64,000 nt of DNA from positions 3,436,501 through 3,500,500 of the forward strand of contig NZ_CP100350.1 in the NCBI RefSeq assembly GCF_024204685.1. The letters run 5' to 3'. The stretch is from Gilvimarinus sp. DA14 (GTDB lineage Bacteria > Pseudomonadota > Gammaproteobacteria > Pseudomonadales > Cellvibrionaceae). Shown here piece after piece: positions 1 to 7,487 of this stretch; positions within the stretch are counted from its first letter, which is position 1, and every line of letters starts with the position of its first letter. A program made the position numbers and the translations under genes. The notes under the pieces are model-generated. The model was not told the DNA's origin, ran no database searches, and was given only the letters and a program-made list of their open reading frames with translations.

Positions 1-525
1 AAAATGTCTGCGGAAGGCCAGGCGGCATTGCAGGCAAACTTGCCCATGTGCATCGGTTTGATCTTTATCTTGCTAGTCGCGCAATTTAACTCGTTTAAGC
101 GGCCGCTTTTGATTGTGGTGACCATTCCACTGGTTATTCTCGGCGTATCTGTGGGGCTGCTGATTATGCGGGCCGACTTTGGTTTTATGGTATTGCTGGG
201 GCTGTACAGTTTGGCGGGTATCATTATTAACAACGCGATTGTATTGATTGACCGTATTGATATCGATCGACAAAACTCTGCATATACCGCGGTTGAGGCT
301 GTGATCAAAGCTTCTGTGCGGCGGTTGCGCCCCATCATCATGTCCACCGTCACCACGGTGTTGGGTTTTTTGCCATTAATTGCCGGTAACGATCCGCTAT
401 TTTATGGCATGGCCTGCGCGATGGCCTTTGGTTTGGCGGTAGGTACCGTTATGTCGTTGGCGGTTGTGCCTGTGCTATACAGTTACGCCTTCAAAGTATC
501 AGTAGAGGGCGTACGTGGAAAATAA
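1..525 (+). CDS. RND efflux pump inner-membrane subunit, C-terminal fragment
   Basis: The frame is open from base 1, so the true start lies upstream and only about 174 codons are seen. The fragment holds the last membrane helices of a resistance-nodulation-division transporter. Counted from the first ATG in the window (base 4), the family element GIIINNAIVLID lies at residues 72-83, followed by the conserved RRLRPIIMSTVTTVLG segment at 106-121 and two closing hydrophobic stretches. RND pumps export drugs, dyes or metals by proton antiport, with a periplasmic adaptor and an outer membrane channel. The next gene, a TetR-type regulator, overlaps its end by 11 bp and is probably its local regulator. 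The substrate cannot be told from this fragment. Confidence 0.9.
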   Translation, partial: KMSAEGQAALQANLPMCIGLIFILLVAQFNSFKRPLLIVVTIPLVILGVSVGLLIMRADFGFMVLLGLYSLAGIIINNAIVLIDRIDIDRQNSAYTAVEAVIKASVRRLRPIIMSTVTTVLGFLPLIAGNDPLFYGMACAMAFGLAVGTVMSLAVVPVLYSYAFKVSVEGVRGK

Positions 526-1168
526 TCGGCAGGATATATCAATACGACCCGAGAGCACTGAAGCCAAATTGATTGATGCGGGTATTGCTCTGTTTGGCGA
601 GCTAGGTTTTAAGGCCACTACCACCCGCATGATTGCGGACCAAGCGGGCGCCAATATCGGCTCAATTGCCTATTATTTTGGTAACAAACAGGGGCTGTAT
701 CTCGCCATTGCTGAAACCATCAGCCGTTGCATACTGGAAAAATTATCGTTTGCCGATGCGCCCAATCCCAAAAGGCTTAATAAGCAGGAAGCCAGGGCCG
801 AGCTTACCGCTATTTTGCATCGCATGATCGACGTATTTACCAAGGACAATGAAGCGGAGAAATGGTTAATGCTGATTTTGCGTGAGCAGGTATCGCCTGG
901 CGCAGCCTTTGATACGCTCTACGATAATGCATTTTCCAAAGTTCAGAGTCATCTCAGCCAGCTGGTTGCCAGAGTATGCGGCACCAAGCCGAGTTCGCAT
1001 CAGGTTATTGTGCAAACACACATGCTGGCGGGGCAGGTTGCCTTTTTGCTAGTGGGGCGAACTCCGCTATTGCGTCGCCTGGCTAAGCGTGAATCTCAGT
1101 TGGACGCGGCAACTATTGCCATTGCCAAAAACACTATCGCACTCAATATCAATGCCCTTGATGCTTGA
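515..1168 (+). CDS. TetR/AcrR family regulator, CecR-like
   Basis: A 217-residue transcription factor. A TetR helix-turn-helix lies at about residues 18-66, with the typical GFKATTTRMIADQAG and IAYYFGNKQGLYLAI segments. The longer C-terminal ligand-binding half, with a WLMLILREQ segment, resembles the DUF1956 type found in CecR/YbiH. The start is GTG at 515, inside the end of the RND pump gene, so the two are probably translationally coupled. Regulators of this group usually repress a neighbouring efflux operon and release on ligand binding. Its 3' end overlaps the convergent TonB-like gene by 20 bp. The family call is firm; the regulated target is inferred from position. Confidence 0.88.
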   Translation: MENNRQDISIRPESTEAKLIDAGIALFGELGFKATTTRMIADQAGANIGSIAYYFGNKQGLYLAIAETISRCILEKLSFADAPNPKRLNKQEARAELTAILHRMIDVFTKDNEAEKWLMLILREQVSPGAAFDTLYDNAFSKVQSHLSQLVARVCGTKPSSHQVIVQTHMLAGQVAFLLVGRTPLLRRLAKRESQLDAATIAIAKNTIALNINALDA

Positions 1169-1820
1169 GGCGTTTTTGCAGACCTCTGAGGATACTATCG
1201 CCCTCGGTTTCGCGGTTATGGCAATTTGTCAGGTACCAGTTCTGACTTATACCTCGCTTACTTTCCACTTTTGATTGCAGGCAGCTGCCGTGTCCCAAAT
1301 CTACTTGGGTGCTGCCACTGATATCTCTATAGGTGCTTGGCGCGGATTCGCTTTGGCGCAGATAGCCGCCGCCAAGCCTCCCTCTCAGGCGCGGATCAAA
1401 AGCGCCTTGCGGCGCTTCCTTGGCAGATTGTAATCGCGGGTTGATCTGTTTCGCGGGCTTAGTGTCGTATTCCGGCTCAACCGGCTCAACCGGCTCAACC
1501 GGCTCAACCGGCTCAACCGGCTCAACGGTTGTCACTTTGTTCCGTTTACGGGGGGCAGGGTTGGGCTCTTGCTTTGATGTTACCCGTGGCATCGGCTCGG
1601 CTGCTATTGCAACCGGCTGTGGATTTGCGTTTGGACGTTGTTTCAGGGTAATCGCGAGAGGCTCGGTAGGCTCTGGCACACTCGTTGTTTTGCCGGGCCA
1701 AAGTAAAAAGATGCCCAGGTGTAATAATATGGACGCCCCCAGCCCCAGCGCTAAAGCCCGATGGCTGATCTCCCTACGCGCCGGCCTGCAAAGCGCATCC
1801 TCGATTGGCAAAGAATCCAT
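1149..1820 (-). CDS. TonB-like membrane-anchored protein with Val-Glu-Pro repeats
   Basis: A 223-residue protein I cannot name. One membrane helix lies at about residues 22-41, after a basic cytoplasmic N-terminus. A proline-rich periplasmic linker follows, containing six perfect VEP triplets at 99-116. The last 100 residues are basic and carry two cysteines (180 and 200). The N-terminal layout is that of TonB, but no TonB C-terminal domain is visible and no exbB/exbD genes are nearby. A stiff periplasmic spacer reaching from inner membrane towards cell wall or outer membrane is a plausible role, but this is inference. The ATG at 1820 has AGGTG about 8 nt upstream. Its 3' end overlaps the tetR gene. 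Confidence 0.7.
   Translation of the reverse strand: MDSLPIEDALCRPARREISHRALALGLGASILLHLGIFLLWPGKTTSVPEPTEPLAITLKQRPNANPQPVAIAAEPMPRVTSKQEPNPAPRKRNKVTTVEPVEPVEPVEPVEPVEPEYDTKPAKQINPRLQSAKEAPQGAFDPRLRGRLGGGYLRQSESAPSTYRDISGSTQVDLGHGSCLQSKVESKRGISQNWYLTNCHNRETEGDSILRGLQKRLKHQGH
1472..1525. repeat. Six perfect 9-bp in-frame repeats encoding VEP
   Basis: The unit CCGGCTCAA occurs six times in a row on the plus strand. Read on the minus strand it encodes Val-Glu-Pro in the TonB-like protein. The copies are identical at every third base, so they look recently expanded by slippage rather than held only by protein selection. Copy changes would keep the frame and alter only spacer length. Confidence 0.9.
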
Positions 1821-2050
1821 TTATTACACCTATTAAACGCTAAGCCGATAGACCGCAGCGCGCAACACATGTTCCGATCAAGGTCTCGATTACCGACGAG
1901 CGAGGGTGCGGAGAAATTTTCGTCTAGAGGAAGAGCTGCAAAACGGCATGTTTTTACGCAGTAAAATTGACCGTTCTTATAGCTCTGCACCGGTGGGTTG
2001 AGGGGAGCCGAGAAAGATTCGATAGGGCTCCAATATAGAGCTACGGGCAA

Positions 2051-2083
2051 TAAAAAAGCCGCTATCCGAGAAGATAGCGGCTT
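2051..2083 (-). terminator. Rho-independent terminator behind the broken tRNA copy
   Basis: On the minus strand an 11-bp perfect stem (2073-2083 with 2056-2066, AAGCCGCTATC type) is followed by a run of T. It is nearly identical to the terminator at 2258-2293, so tRNA and terminator were duplicated as one unit. Confidence 0.75.
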
Positions 2084-2088
2084 CTGTA

Positions 2089-2252
2089 TGGTGGGCCCGC
2101 CCAGAGTGGGCTCGGCACATCCTGTGCCTCAGGCTTCGCCCGCCGTCGCTGCGCTCCCGCGCCCAAATCTGATCCCGTCAAATTTGTGAACTGGGGACCT
2201 GCCCCAGGGTTTTATAGAGAGGTGAGTCGGATGCTCTAACCAGCTGAGCTAG
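2089..2252 (-). pseudogene. Broken duplicate of tRNA-Ile2(CAU)
   Basis: Three blocks match the intact tRNA at 2298-2374 in the same order: CCA end plus acceptor and part of the T stem (2089-2104), T arm and variable loop (about 2186-2203), and anticodon 5' stem plus D arm (about 2222-2251). The T arm is interrupted by about 80 bp of unrelated GC-rich sequence. The anticodon loop is replaced by about 18 bp, and the 5' acceptor strand is missing. It cannot fold as a tRNA. A further scrap matching only the tRNA 5' end (GAGCTACGGGC on the plus strand) lies at 2038-2048, before the other terminator copy, hinting that more than two copies once existed. Confidence 0.8.
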
Positions 2253-2257
2253 AAGTA

Positions 2258-2293
2258 ATAAAAAAGCCGCTACCCGAAGAGATAGCGGCTTTC
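2258..2293 (-). terminator. Rho-independent terminator of the tRNA-Ile2 gene
   Basis: On the minus strand, 7 nt after the tRNA CCA, a 9-bp stem (2283-2291 with 2264-2272) closes a short loop and is followed by TTTTTTATT. This is a textbook intrinsic terminator for the tRNA transcript. Confidence 0.85.
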
Positions 2294-2297
2294 CGTA

Positions 2298-2374
2298 TGG
2301 TGGGCCCGCCCAGACTTGAACTGGGGACCTGCCGATTATGAGTCGGATGCTCTAACCAACTGAGCTACGGGCCC
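2298..2374 (-). tRNA. ileX: tRNA-Ile2 (CAU anticodon, lysidine type)
   Basis: A 77-nt tRNA with encoded CCA. The 7-bp acceptor stem is perfect (GGGCCCG with CGGGCCC), D and T arms are normal, and the anticodon loop is CTCATAA with CAT at 2338-2340 on the plus strand. CAU is shared by methionine tRNAs and by the minor isoleucine tRNA whose C34 is turned into lysidine by TilS. Two things favour isoleucine. Acceptor pairs 4 and 5 are C-G, known TilS recognition features, where elongator tRNA-Met has U-A and A-U. Also, E. coli ileX lies just beyond rpoD, as here. An elongator tRNA-Met remains the alternative. Confidence 0.85.
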
Positions 2375-2536
2375 TGAACTTGATCTTTTGTCCCCTGAAC
2401 TGCGTTGCTTGCTCGCAATCCTCAGTCACATATTAATATATGCTCCTTGCGGGTGGCTCCCAAGCGCCTTGTCAGGGAACAAAATCTACTGCGTTCAGTA
2501 GTAATGTTTGTTTTCTGCAGCGAACTACAACACACT

Positions 2537-2613
2537 GTTCTGCGTTCTGCGTTCTGCGTTCTGCGTTCTGCGTTCTGCGTTCTGCGTTCTGCGTTCTGCG
2601 TTCTGCGTTCTGC
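2537..2613. repeat. Heptanucleotide array 1: eleven copies of GTTCTGC
   Basis: Eleven perfect 7-bp units fill 2537-2613 and end in a degenerate unit, GTTACGG. The array lies 46 bp beyond the rpoD stop codon, within the roughly 280 bp space between rpoD and the tRNA (2375-2658), which holds no other gene I can support. The same unit, inverted, recurs at 9473-9514. Confidence 0.97.
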
Positions 2614-2658
2614 GTTACGGAGCGGCATTATAGCCAGCTCCGAACTCTTGTAAATCCC

Positions 2659-4467
2659 TTATTCGTCCAAAAAGCTGCGCAAGTGGTCGGAGCGCGAAGG
2701 GTGGCGCAGTTTGCGCAATGCCTTGGCTTCGATCTGACGGATACGCTCACGGGTTACGTCGAACTGTTTGCCAACTTCTTCCAAGGTGTGGTCGGTGTTC
2801 ATATCGATACCGAAACGCATGCGCAGTACTTTTGCTTCACGTGCGGTCAGGCCTGCCAACACTTCGCGAGTGGACTCAGTCAAGCCGATGCTGGTAGCTG
2901 ACTCCACGGGCGAAACAATGGTGGTGTCCTCAATAAAGTCGCCCAGGTGAGAGTCTTCATCGTCGCCGATGGGGGTTTCCATCGAGATGGGCTCTTTGGC
3001 AATTTTAAGAACCTTACGCACCTTGTCTTCTGGCATTTCCATGCGCTCGCCCAGCTCTTCGGGGGTGGGTTCGCGACCCATTTCCTGCAGCATTTGGCGT
3101 GACACACGGTTCAGCTTGTTGATGGTCTCTATCATGTGCACCGGAATACGGATGGTGCGGGCCTGGTCCGCAATGGAGCGGGTAATGGCCTGACGAATCC
3201 ACCAAGTAGCATAGGTTGAAAACTTGTAACCGCGGCGGTATTCGAATTTGTCGACCGCTTTCATCAAACCGATGTTGCCTTCCTGAATCAGATCGAGGAA
3301 CTGCAGGCCACGATTGGTGTACTTTTTCGCGATAGAAATTACCAGGCGCAGGTTGGCCTCGACCATTTCTTTCTTGGCGCGGCGCGCGCGGGCTTCGCCA
3401 ATGGACATGCGACGGTTGATGTCTTTGATGGCGGCCAGGCTCAGGCCGCTGTCTTCTTCAACCTGTTGCAGCTTGCGCTGGGCACGGGTGATTTCTGCCT
3501 CATAGGGCTTAAGTGCTTCTGAGTAATCGCGCTTTTTCTTGATGATTTCCGCGATCCATTCGTCGTTGGACTCGTTACCGGGAAACTCTTTAACAAAGGT
3601 CTTGCGCGGCATTTTCGCGCGACGTACACACAGTTCCATAATCGCGCGCTCTTCCTGACGGGCGCGATCGAGAATGCTGCGTACGTTGATGTAAATGGGG
3701 TCGAACTGGCGCGGCGGCAGTTTGAAGAATTTAAAAATCTCGCCCAGGGCGTTCAGTTCTTTCTCGGCCTGCTTGCTGTCACGGCCGTGTTTTTCGGCCG
3801 CTTTTTCGGCTTTAGCCAGCTGCTTTTTCAGCGCGCCAAAGCGCTCTTTGGCCTCTTCCGGGTCTACCCCAGAAGTGCTTTCCTCTTCGTCGTCGTCGCT
3901 GTCGTCGTTTTTCGACGGCGCGGCGCCAGCGGTAGGAATTTCATCAGAAGGATCGAGCCAGCCGATAATCACATCGGCGAGGCGGCGCTCTTCTTTTTCC
4001 ACCAGTTCGTATTCGTCAATGACCTGCTGTACCGAGCCCGGCCAGTATGAAATGGCGTGCATCAGCTCGCGCACACCTTCTTCGATGCGCTTGGCAATGG
4101 CGATTTCGCCCTCGCGGGTGAGCAGCTCTACGGTGCCCATTTCACGCATGTACATGCGCACTGGGTCGGTAGTACGGCCTGCCTCGGTTTCTACGGCGGC
4201 CAGGGCAGCAGCGGCCTCGGCAGCGGCAATTTCATCCGCGGAGGAATCGCCGTCGGCCATCAACAGATCATCGGCATTGGGCGCCTGTTCGAAAACGCGG
4301 ATACCCATGTCGTTGATCATTTGGATGATGTCTTCGACCTGATCGGGATCTGAGATGTCCTCGGGCAGGTGGTCATTAACCTCGGAGTAGGTCAGGTAGC
4401 CCTGTTCTTTACCTCGAGCAATGAGCTCTTTGATGCGAGACTGTTGCTGTTTAGCGTCGTCAGCCAT
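2659..4467 (-). CDS. rpoD: RNA polymerase primary sigma factor RpoD (sigma-70)
   Basis: The housekeeping sigma factor: it directs RNA polymerase to -35/-10 promoters and melts the DNA. All expected parts are present in 602 residues. These are region 1.1 (about 1-80), region 1.2 (101-131), an acidic and lysine-rich non-conserved insert (about 180-250), and region 2 (about 370-440) with the [18 protein letters not shown] and [10 protein letters not shown] segments. Region 3 follows (about 445-520), then region 4 (about 530-600) with the -35 recognition helix [13 protein letters not shown]. Length is normal for the family. It is the last gene of the rpsU-yqeY-dnaG-rpoD series, 112 bp after dnaG. 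A heptanucleotide array follows its stop codon, where one might expect a terminator. Confidence 0.99.
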   Translation of the reverse strand: MADDAKQQQSRIKELIARGKEQGYLTYSEVNDHLPEDISDPDQVEDIIQMINDMGIRVFEQAPNADDLLMADGDSSADEIAAAEAAAALAAVETEAGRTTDPVRMYMREMGTVELLTREGEIAIAKRIEEGVRELMHAISYWPGSVQQVIDEYELVEKEERRLADVIIGWLDPSDEIPTAGAAPSKNDDSDDDEEESTSGVDPEEAKERFGALKKQLAKAEKAAEKHGRDSKQAEKELNALGEIFKFFKLPPRQFDPIYINVRSILDRARQEERAIMELCVRRAKMPRKTFVKEFPGNESNDEWIAEIIKKKRDYSEALKPYEAEITRAQRKLQQVEEDSGLSLAAIKDINRRMSIGEARARRAKKEMVEANLRLVISIAKKYTNRGLQFLDLIQEGNIGLMKAVDKFEYRRGYKFSTYATWWIRQAITRSIADQARTIRIPVHMIETINKLNRVSRQMLQEMGREPTPEELGERMEMPEDKVRKVLKIAKEPISMETPIGDDEDSHLGDFIEDTTIVSPVESATSIGLTESTREVLAGLTAREAKVLRMRFGIDMNTDHTLEEVGKQFDVTRERIRQIEAKALRKLRHPSRSDHLRSFLDE

Positions 4468-4579
4468 TCGATACCCTGTGAAAGTAGCAGTTAAAAAGCA
4501 AGCGCGGGATTATAGCTCAAAGGGTGTGGTCAGTTCTAGGAAAATCAAGGGAAATGCAGGGTTTAAGAGGTAAAAAAGT

Positions 4580-6550
4580 TTATTTTTCCCGGCCGATGGC
4601 CTGCGCTACCAGAGCGGCTTTTTCCTCGCGCGATAGTTGTTTGGCTTCTGGGCTTTTCAGGCGTGCCAGAGCTTGGTTGCGCTGCATTTTGCTTTGTAGT
4701 TCGCGGATTTTGGCGAGACTGGACTCTAGAGCGGCGCGGTAGTTATAGCTGCGCTCGCTGTCGGTTTCTTTGCGCGTAATACTGGTGGCTGAGTGTAATA
4801 GGTCATTCCCGGCAATCGCGGCGAGGCGATCTGATTCTTCCTCGCCGTAGTTGGCGCGCCAGTGGCCGAGGATATGGGGCAGCTGGTAATGGCTGCGCTC
4901 GTGCAGCAGCTTTAGCAGCCGGCCCAGGCGGCGCAGTTCTATGTTGTCTTGATTGAGCCAAAATTCGTGCTCGGGTTCTGCCTCGGCAAGCTCTGGGTGT
5001 GCTAGCAGTAACGCCATGGCTTTGTGCTGAGGTGGCATCAGGTAACGGCTGGCGGTTGGCGCTGGTTGTTGTTCGCGCTGCGCTGTCGGGACGTCGTGTT
5101 CGTAATCCGGTGGTGGCAGGTCGGCGGCTGGATAGTATTCGTCCGGAGGAGGGATGTCCTCAAGCGGTGGTTGCAGCTCCTCTACGCGGATGCGCGCCAC
5201 GGGTTCGGGCTCGGCGGTGGGGGTTGGTGCGGCGCTTGGCAGTGCCTCGGGTGTTTCTACCAGCTCTTCCAGAGTGGCGCGGCTGAGGCCAGTGCGGCTT
5301 GCCAGCGAGTCGAACATCAGCTCGCGAAACACGCCTTTAGGCAGCTTTTCCAGCAGTGGGGCGGCGCGCTTGCTGAGGTGAGCGCGGCCCTCCATGGTGC
5401 GAATGTTGATGCCTTCGGCGGCGGCGTCGAAGAGGTAATCTTCGAGTGGCACCGCCAGGTTAATCAAGTTTTCAAATTTTTCCGGGCCAATTTGGCGCAC
5501 CAGGGTGTCCGGGTCTTCGCCTTCCGGGAGAAACAAGAACTTAACCGTGCGGCCGTCGGTCATGGCGGGCAGTGCGGCTTCCAGGGCGCGGGTGGCGGCT
5601 CGGCGCCCGGCGCTGTCGCCGTCAAAGCAAAACACCACTTCACTGGTGTAGCGGAAGGCGCGCTCTAAATGGTTTTCGCCGCAGGCGGTGCCAAGCGTGG
5701 CGACGCCGTAGCGAATGCCGAACTGCGCCAGGCTGACGACGTCCATATAGCCTTCTACCACTAGTAGTCGGGGCAGGTTGCGGTAAGCCTCGCGGGCCTC
5801 GTACAGGCCATAGAGTTCTCGCCCTTTGTGAAACACCGGAGTTTCGGGCGAATTTAAATATTTGGGTTTGTCGTCACCCAGCACCCGGCCGCCAAAGCCA
5901 ATAACCCGGCCGCGGGTGTCGCGAATCGGGAAGACAATACGAAAGCGAAAGCGGTCGTAAAGCCGGTCGGTATTTTCCGGTTGAATTAACATACCGGCGG
6001 TCAACAATCCGTCTTTGGTTTCGCCGCTGGTGCCAAGGGCGCTGAGCAGGTTATCCCATCCGGGAGGGGCGTAACCTATGCCGTAATCGCGCGCAATGCG
6101 GCCGTCCAGGCCGCGGCTTTTCAGGTAATCGACGGCTTTGCTGCGCCCGGGATGCTCGCGCAGTTGCTGCTGGTAAAAATCGCTGGATTTTTCCAGCAGG
6201 TCGTAAAGACGCTTGCGCAGTCGGTCCTGTTTGGAGGCACCGGGGCTGGTTTCTTCTTTGGGAACGTCCAGCCCGCACAGGTGGGCGAGCTGCTCTACCG
6301 CTTCGGGAAAGCCTACCCGCTCGTAGTCCATCAAAAAGCCGACGGCGTTGCCGCTGGCGCCGCAGCCAAAGCAATAATAGAACTGCTTGTCGGGGCTGAC
6401 GGTAAAGGATGGGGTTTTCTCGTCGTGGAAAGGGCAACAGGCGGAGTAGTTTTTGCCCGTCTTTTTCAGTTTGACGCGATGATCCACCACCTCGACGATG
6501 TCGACGCGGTCCAGCAGTTCATCAATAAAGGGCTGGGGGATACGGCTCAT
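4580..6550 (-). CDS. dnaG: DNA primase DnaG
   Basis: Makes the RNA primers for replication and works with the DnaB helicase. The N-terminal zinc finger is complete (C39, H42, C60, C63). The TOPRIM catalytic core has EGYMD at 266-270 and the metal-binding DGD at 310-312. A proline- and glutamate-rich linker (about 430-500) leads to the C-terminal helicase-binding domain. At 656 residues it is of usual length. The segment after EGYMD reads TLGTACGENH, a little different from the common TLGTATTPEH, but this is not a catalytic position. Gene order with yqeY, rpsU and rpoD is the classic macromolecular synthesis operon. Confidence 0.98.
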   Translation of the reverse strand: MSRIPQPFIDELLDRVDIVEVVDHRVKLKKTGKNYSACCPFHDEKTPSFTVSPDKQFYYCFGCGASGNAVGFLMDYERVGFPEAVEQLAHLCGLDVPKEETSPGASKQDRLRKRLYDLLEKSSDFYQQQLREHPGRSKAVDYLKSRGLDGRIARDYGIGYAPPGWDNLLSALGTSGETKDGLLTAGMLIQPENTDRLYDRFRFRIVFPIRDTRGRVIGFGGRVLGDDKPKYLNSPETPVFHKGRELYGLYEAREAYRNLPRLLVVEGYMDVVSLAQFGIRYGVATLGTACGENHLERAFRYTSEVVFCFDGDSAGRRAATRALEAALPAMTDGRTVKFLFLPEGEDPDTLVRQIGPEKFENLINLAVPLEDYLFDAAAEGINIRTMEGRAHLSKRAAPLLEKLPKGVFRELMFDSLASRTGLSRATLEELVETPEALPSAAPTPTAEPEPVARIRVEELQPPLEDIPPPDEYYPAADLPPPDYEHDVPTAQREQQPAPTASRYLMPPQHKAMALLLAHPELAEAEPEHEFWLNQDNIELRRLGRLLKLLHERSHYQLPHILGHWRANYGEEESDRLAAIAGNDLLHSATSITRKETDSERSYNYRAALESSLAKIRELQSKMQRNQALARLKSPEAKQLSREEKAALVAQAIGREK

Positions 6551-6591
6551 GGAATGATTTTACGTTCTCCGTGAGCCGAAAGAAATGCGAT

Positions 6592-7041
6592 TCAGCCGAG
6601 TGAGGCTTTAATCCGCTTGCTTACCTCGGCCATGTCGGCGCGGCCTTGCACCTGGGGTTTCACCAGGCCCATGATCTTGCCCATGTCGCGCATCTCATTG
6701 GCGCCGGTTTGTGCGATGGCTTTGTCGACGATTTCGTCCAGTTCGGCACTACTCAGAGGCTGTGGCAGAAACTCCTGAATAATCACGCTTTCAGATTGTT
6801 CCTGCTCGGCCAGCTCGGTGCGTCCGGCCTGCTCGTACTGGGCGATGGAGTCGCGGCGCTGCTTGAGCATTTTGTCCAGCACGGCCAAAACCCGTGCGTC
6901 ATCCAGCTCGATGCGCTCGTCAACTTCAATTCGTTTAAATTCCGCCATGATCAAACGCAAAACAGCCACGCGCGCCTTCTCTTTGGCTCGCATGGCGGTT
7001 TTTAGCTCGTCATTAATACGGGTTTTTAGCTCGGAGGCCAT
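6592..7041 (-). CDS. yqeY: YqeY/GatB-C-terminal-like domain protein
   Basis: A 149-residue, mostly helical protein of the YqeY family, related to the C-terminal tRNA-binding domain of the GatB amidotransferase subunit. The core segments are visible: LKTRINDELKTAMRAKEK at the start, VIIQEFLPQPLSS in the middle, and DMGKIMGLVKPQVQGRADMAEVSKRIK at the end. Its molecular role is not established; a link to tRNA-dependent amidation is inferred from the shared domain only. It sits between rpsU and dnaG, the position it has in Pseudomonas and many relatives, 42 bp before dnaG. Confidence 0.93.
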   Translation of the reverse strand: MASELKTRINDELKTAMRAKEKARVAVLRLIMAEFKRIEVDERIELDDARVLAVLDKMLKQRRDSIAQYEQAGRTELAEQEQSESVIIQEFLPQPLSSAELDEIVDKAIAQTGANEMRDMGKIMGLVKPQVQGRADMAEVSKRIKASLG

Positions 7042-7072
7042 AATTTACCCTATTGTATGCTGAGCGTATGGC

Positions 7073-7094
7073 CCGGCCACCAGCGGGTGGCCGG
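7073..7094 (-). promoter_or_regulatory. GC-rich hairpin between rpsU and yqeY
   Basis: A perfect 9-bp stem (CCGGCCACC at 7073-7081 with GGTGGCCGG at 7086-7094) lies 7 bp after the rpsU stop codon. No T-run follows on the minus strand, so it is not a complete intrinsic terminator. In E. coli the rpsU-dnaG junction carries a partial terminator that lowers dnaG output; this hairpin could protect or process the rpsU mRNA end in a similar way (inference). Confidence 0.45.
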
Positions 7095-7101
7095 CACCAG
7101 C

Positions 7102-7317
7102 TTAGTACATGCGCTGGAACTTGCGAGATTCGCGCTGTACTTTTTTGGCGTGGCGCTTAACAGCGGCTGCCATGTTGCGTTTGCGAACAGCGGTGGGCTT
7201 CTCGTAAAACTCGCGGCTGCGAACTTCGGCCAATACACCTGCTTTTTCGCAAGCGCGCTTGAAGCGACGCAGAGCGACGTCAAACGGCTCGTTTTCTTTA
7301 ATCTTTACTGAAGGCAT
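7102..7317 (-). CDS. rpsU: 30S ribosomal protein S21
   Basis: A small basic protein of 71 residues, normal for bacterial S21, which helps the 30S subunit engage mRNA near the anti-Shine-Dalgarno region. It begins [21 protein letters not shown] and ends in the arginine- and lysine-rich helix typical of the family. The frame is open further upstream, but the ATG at 7317 gives the known N-terminus and follows a good AGGTAAAAGC leader. First gene of the rpsU-yqeY-dnaG-rpoD series; a strong sigma-70 promoter lies at 7368-7396. Confidence 0.98.
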   Translation of the reverse strand: MPSVKIKENEPFDVALRRFKRACEKAGVLAEVRSREFYEKPTAVRKRNMAAAVKRHAKKVQRESRKFQRMY

Positions 7318-7367
7318 GCTTTTACCTTTGGTTGAACAAAAAATGTCTAACGTTCTAAGGGTGCGGG

Positions 7368-7396
7368 ATTCTATACACTTCGGCTCTGGGCTGCAA
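7368..7396 (-). promoter_or_regulatory. Sigma-70 promoter of the rpsU operon
   Basis: On the minus strand TTGCAG (7391-7396) and TAGAAT (7368-7373) are separated by exactly 17 bp. This places the transcript start about 45 nt before the rpsU ATG. The spacing and match are good; the promoter is predicted, not shown. Confidence 0.65.
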
Positions 7397-7487
7397 GCGC
7401 TTCTTGCGTGTTTTTTGCGGTCGCGGCTGGCCCCCGACAAAAGGGATCTATATGATAGCGAGCTTTTACGGCATACAGGCATAAAGC

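Noticed and set aside
1420-1836. 138-codon open frame with Gly-Ser-Thr repeats
   Set aside because: It is the other strand of the VEP repeat in the TonB-like gene; the minus-strand product has a ribosome site and a membrane helix.
2537-2613. Possible CRISPR array at the heptamer repeats (also 9473-9514 and 13733-13872)
   Set aside because: Units are contiguous 7-mers without spacers and no cas genes are nearby.
3695-4342. 215-codon open frame antisense to rpoD
   Set aside because: Serine- and alanine-rich translation is the reverse shadow of the acidic RpoD linker; no ribosome site.
5024-5668. 214-codon open frame antisense to dnaG
   Set aside because: Lies wholly inside the conserved primase gene and resembles no protein family.
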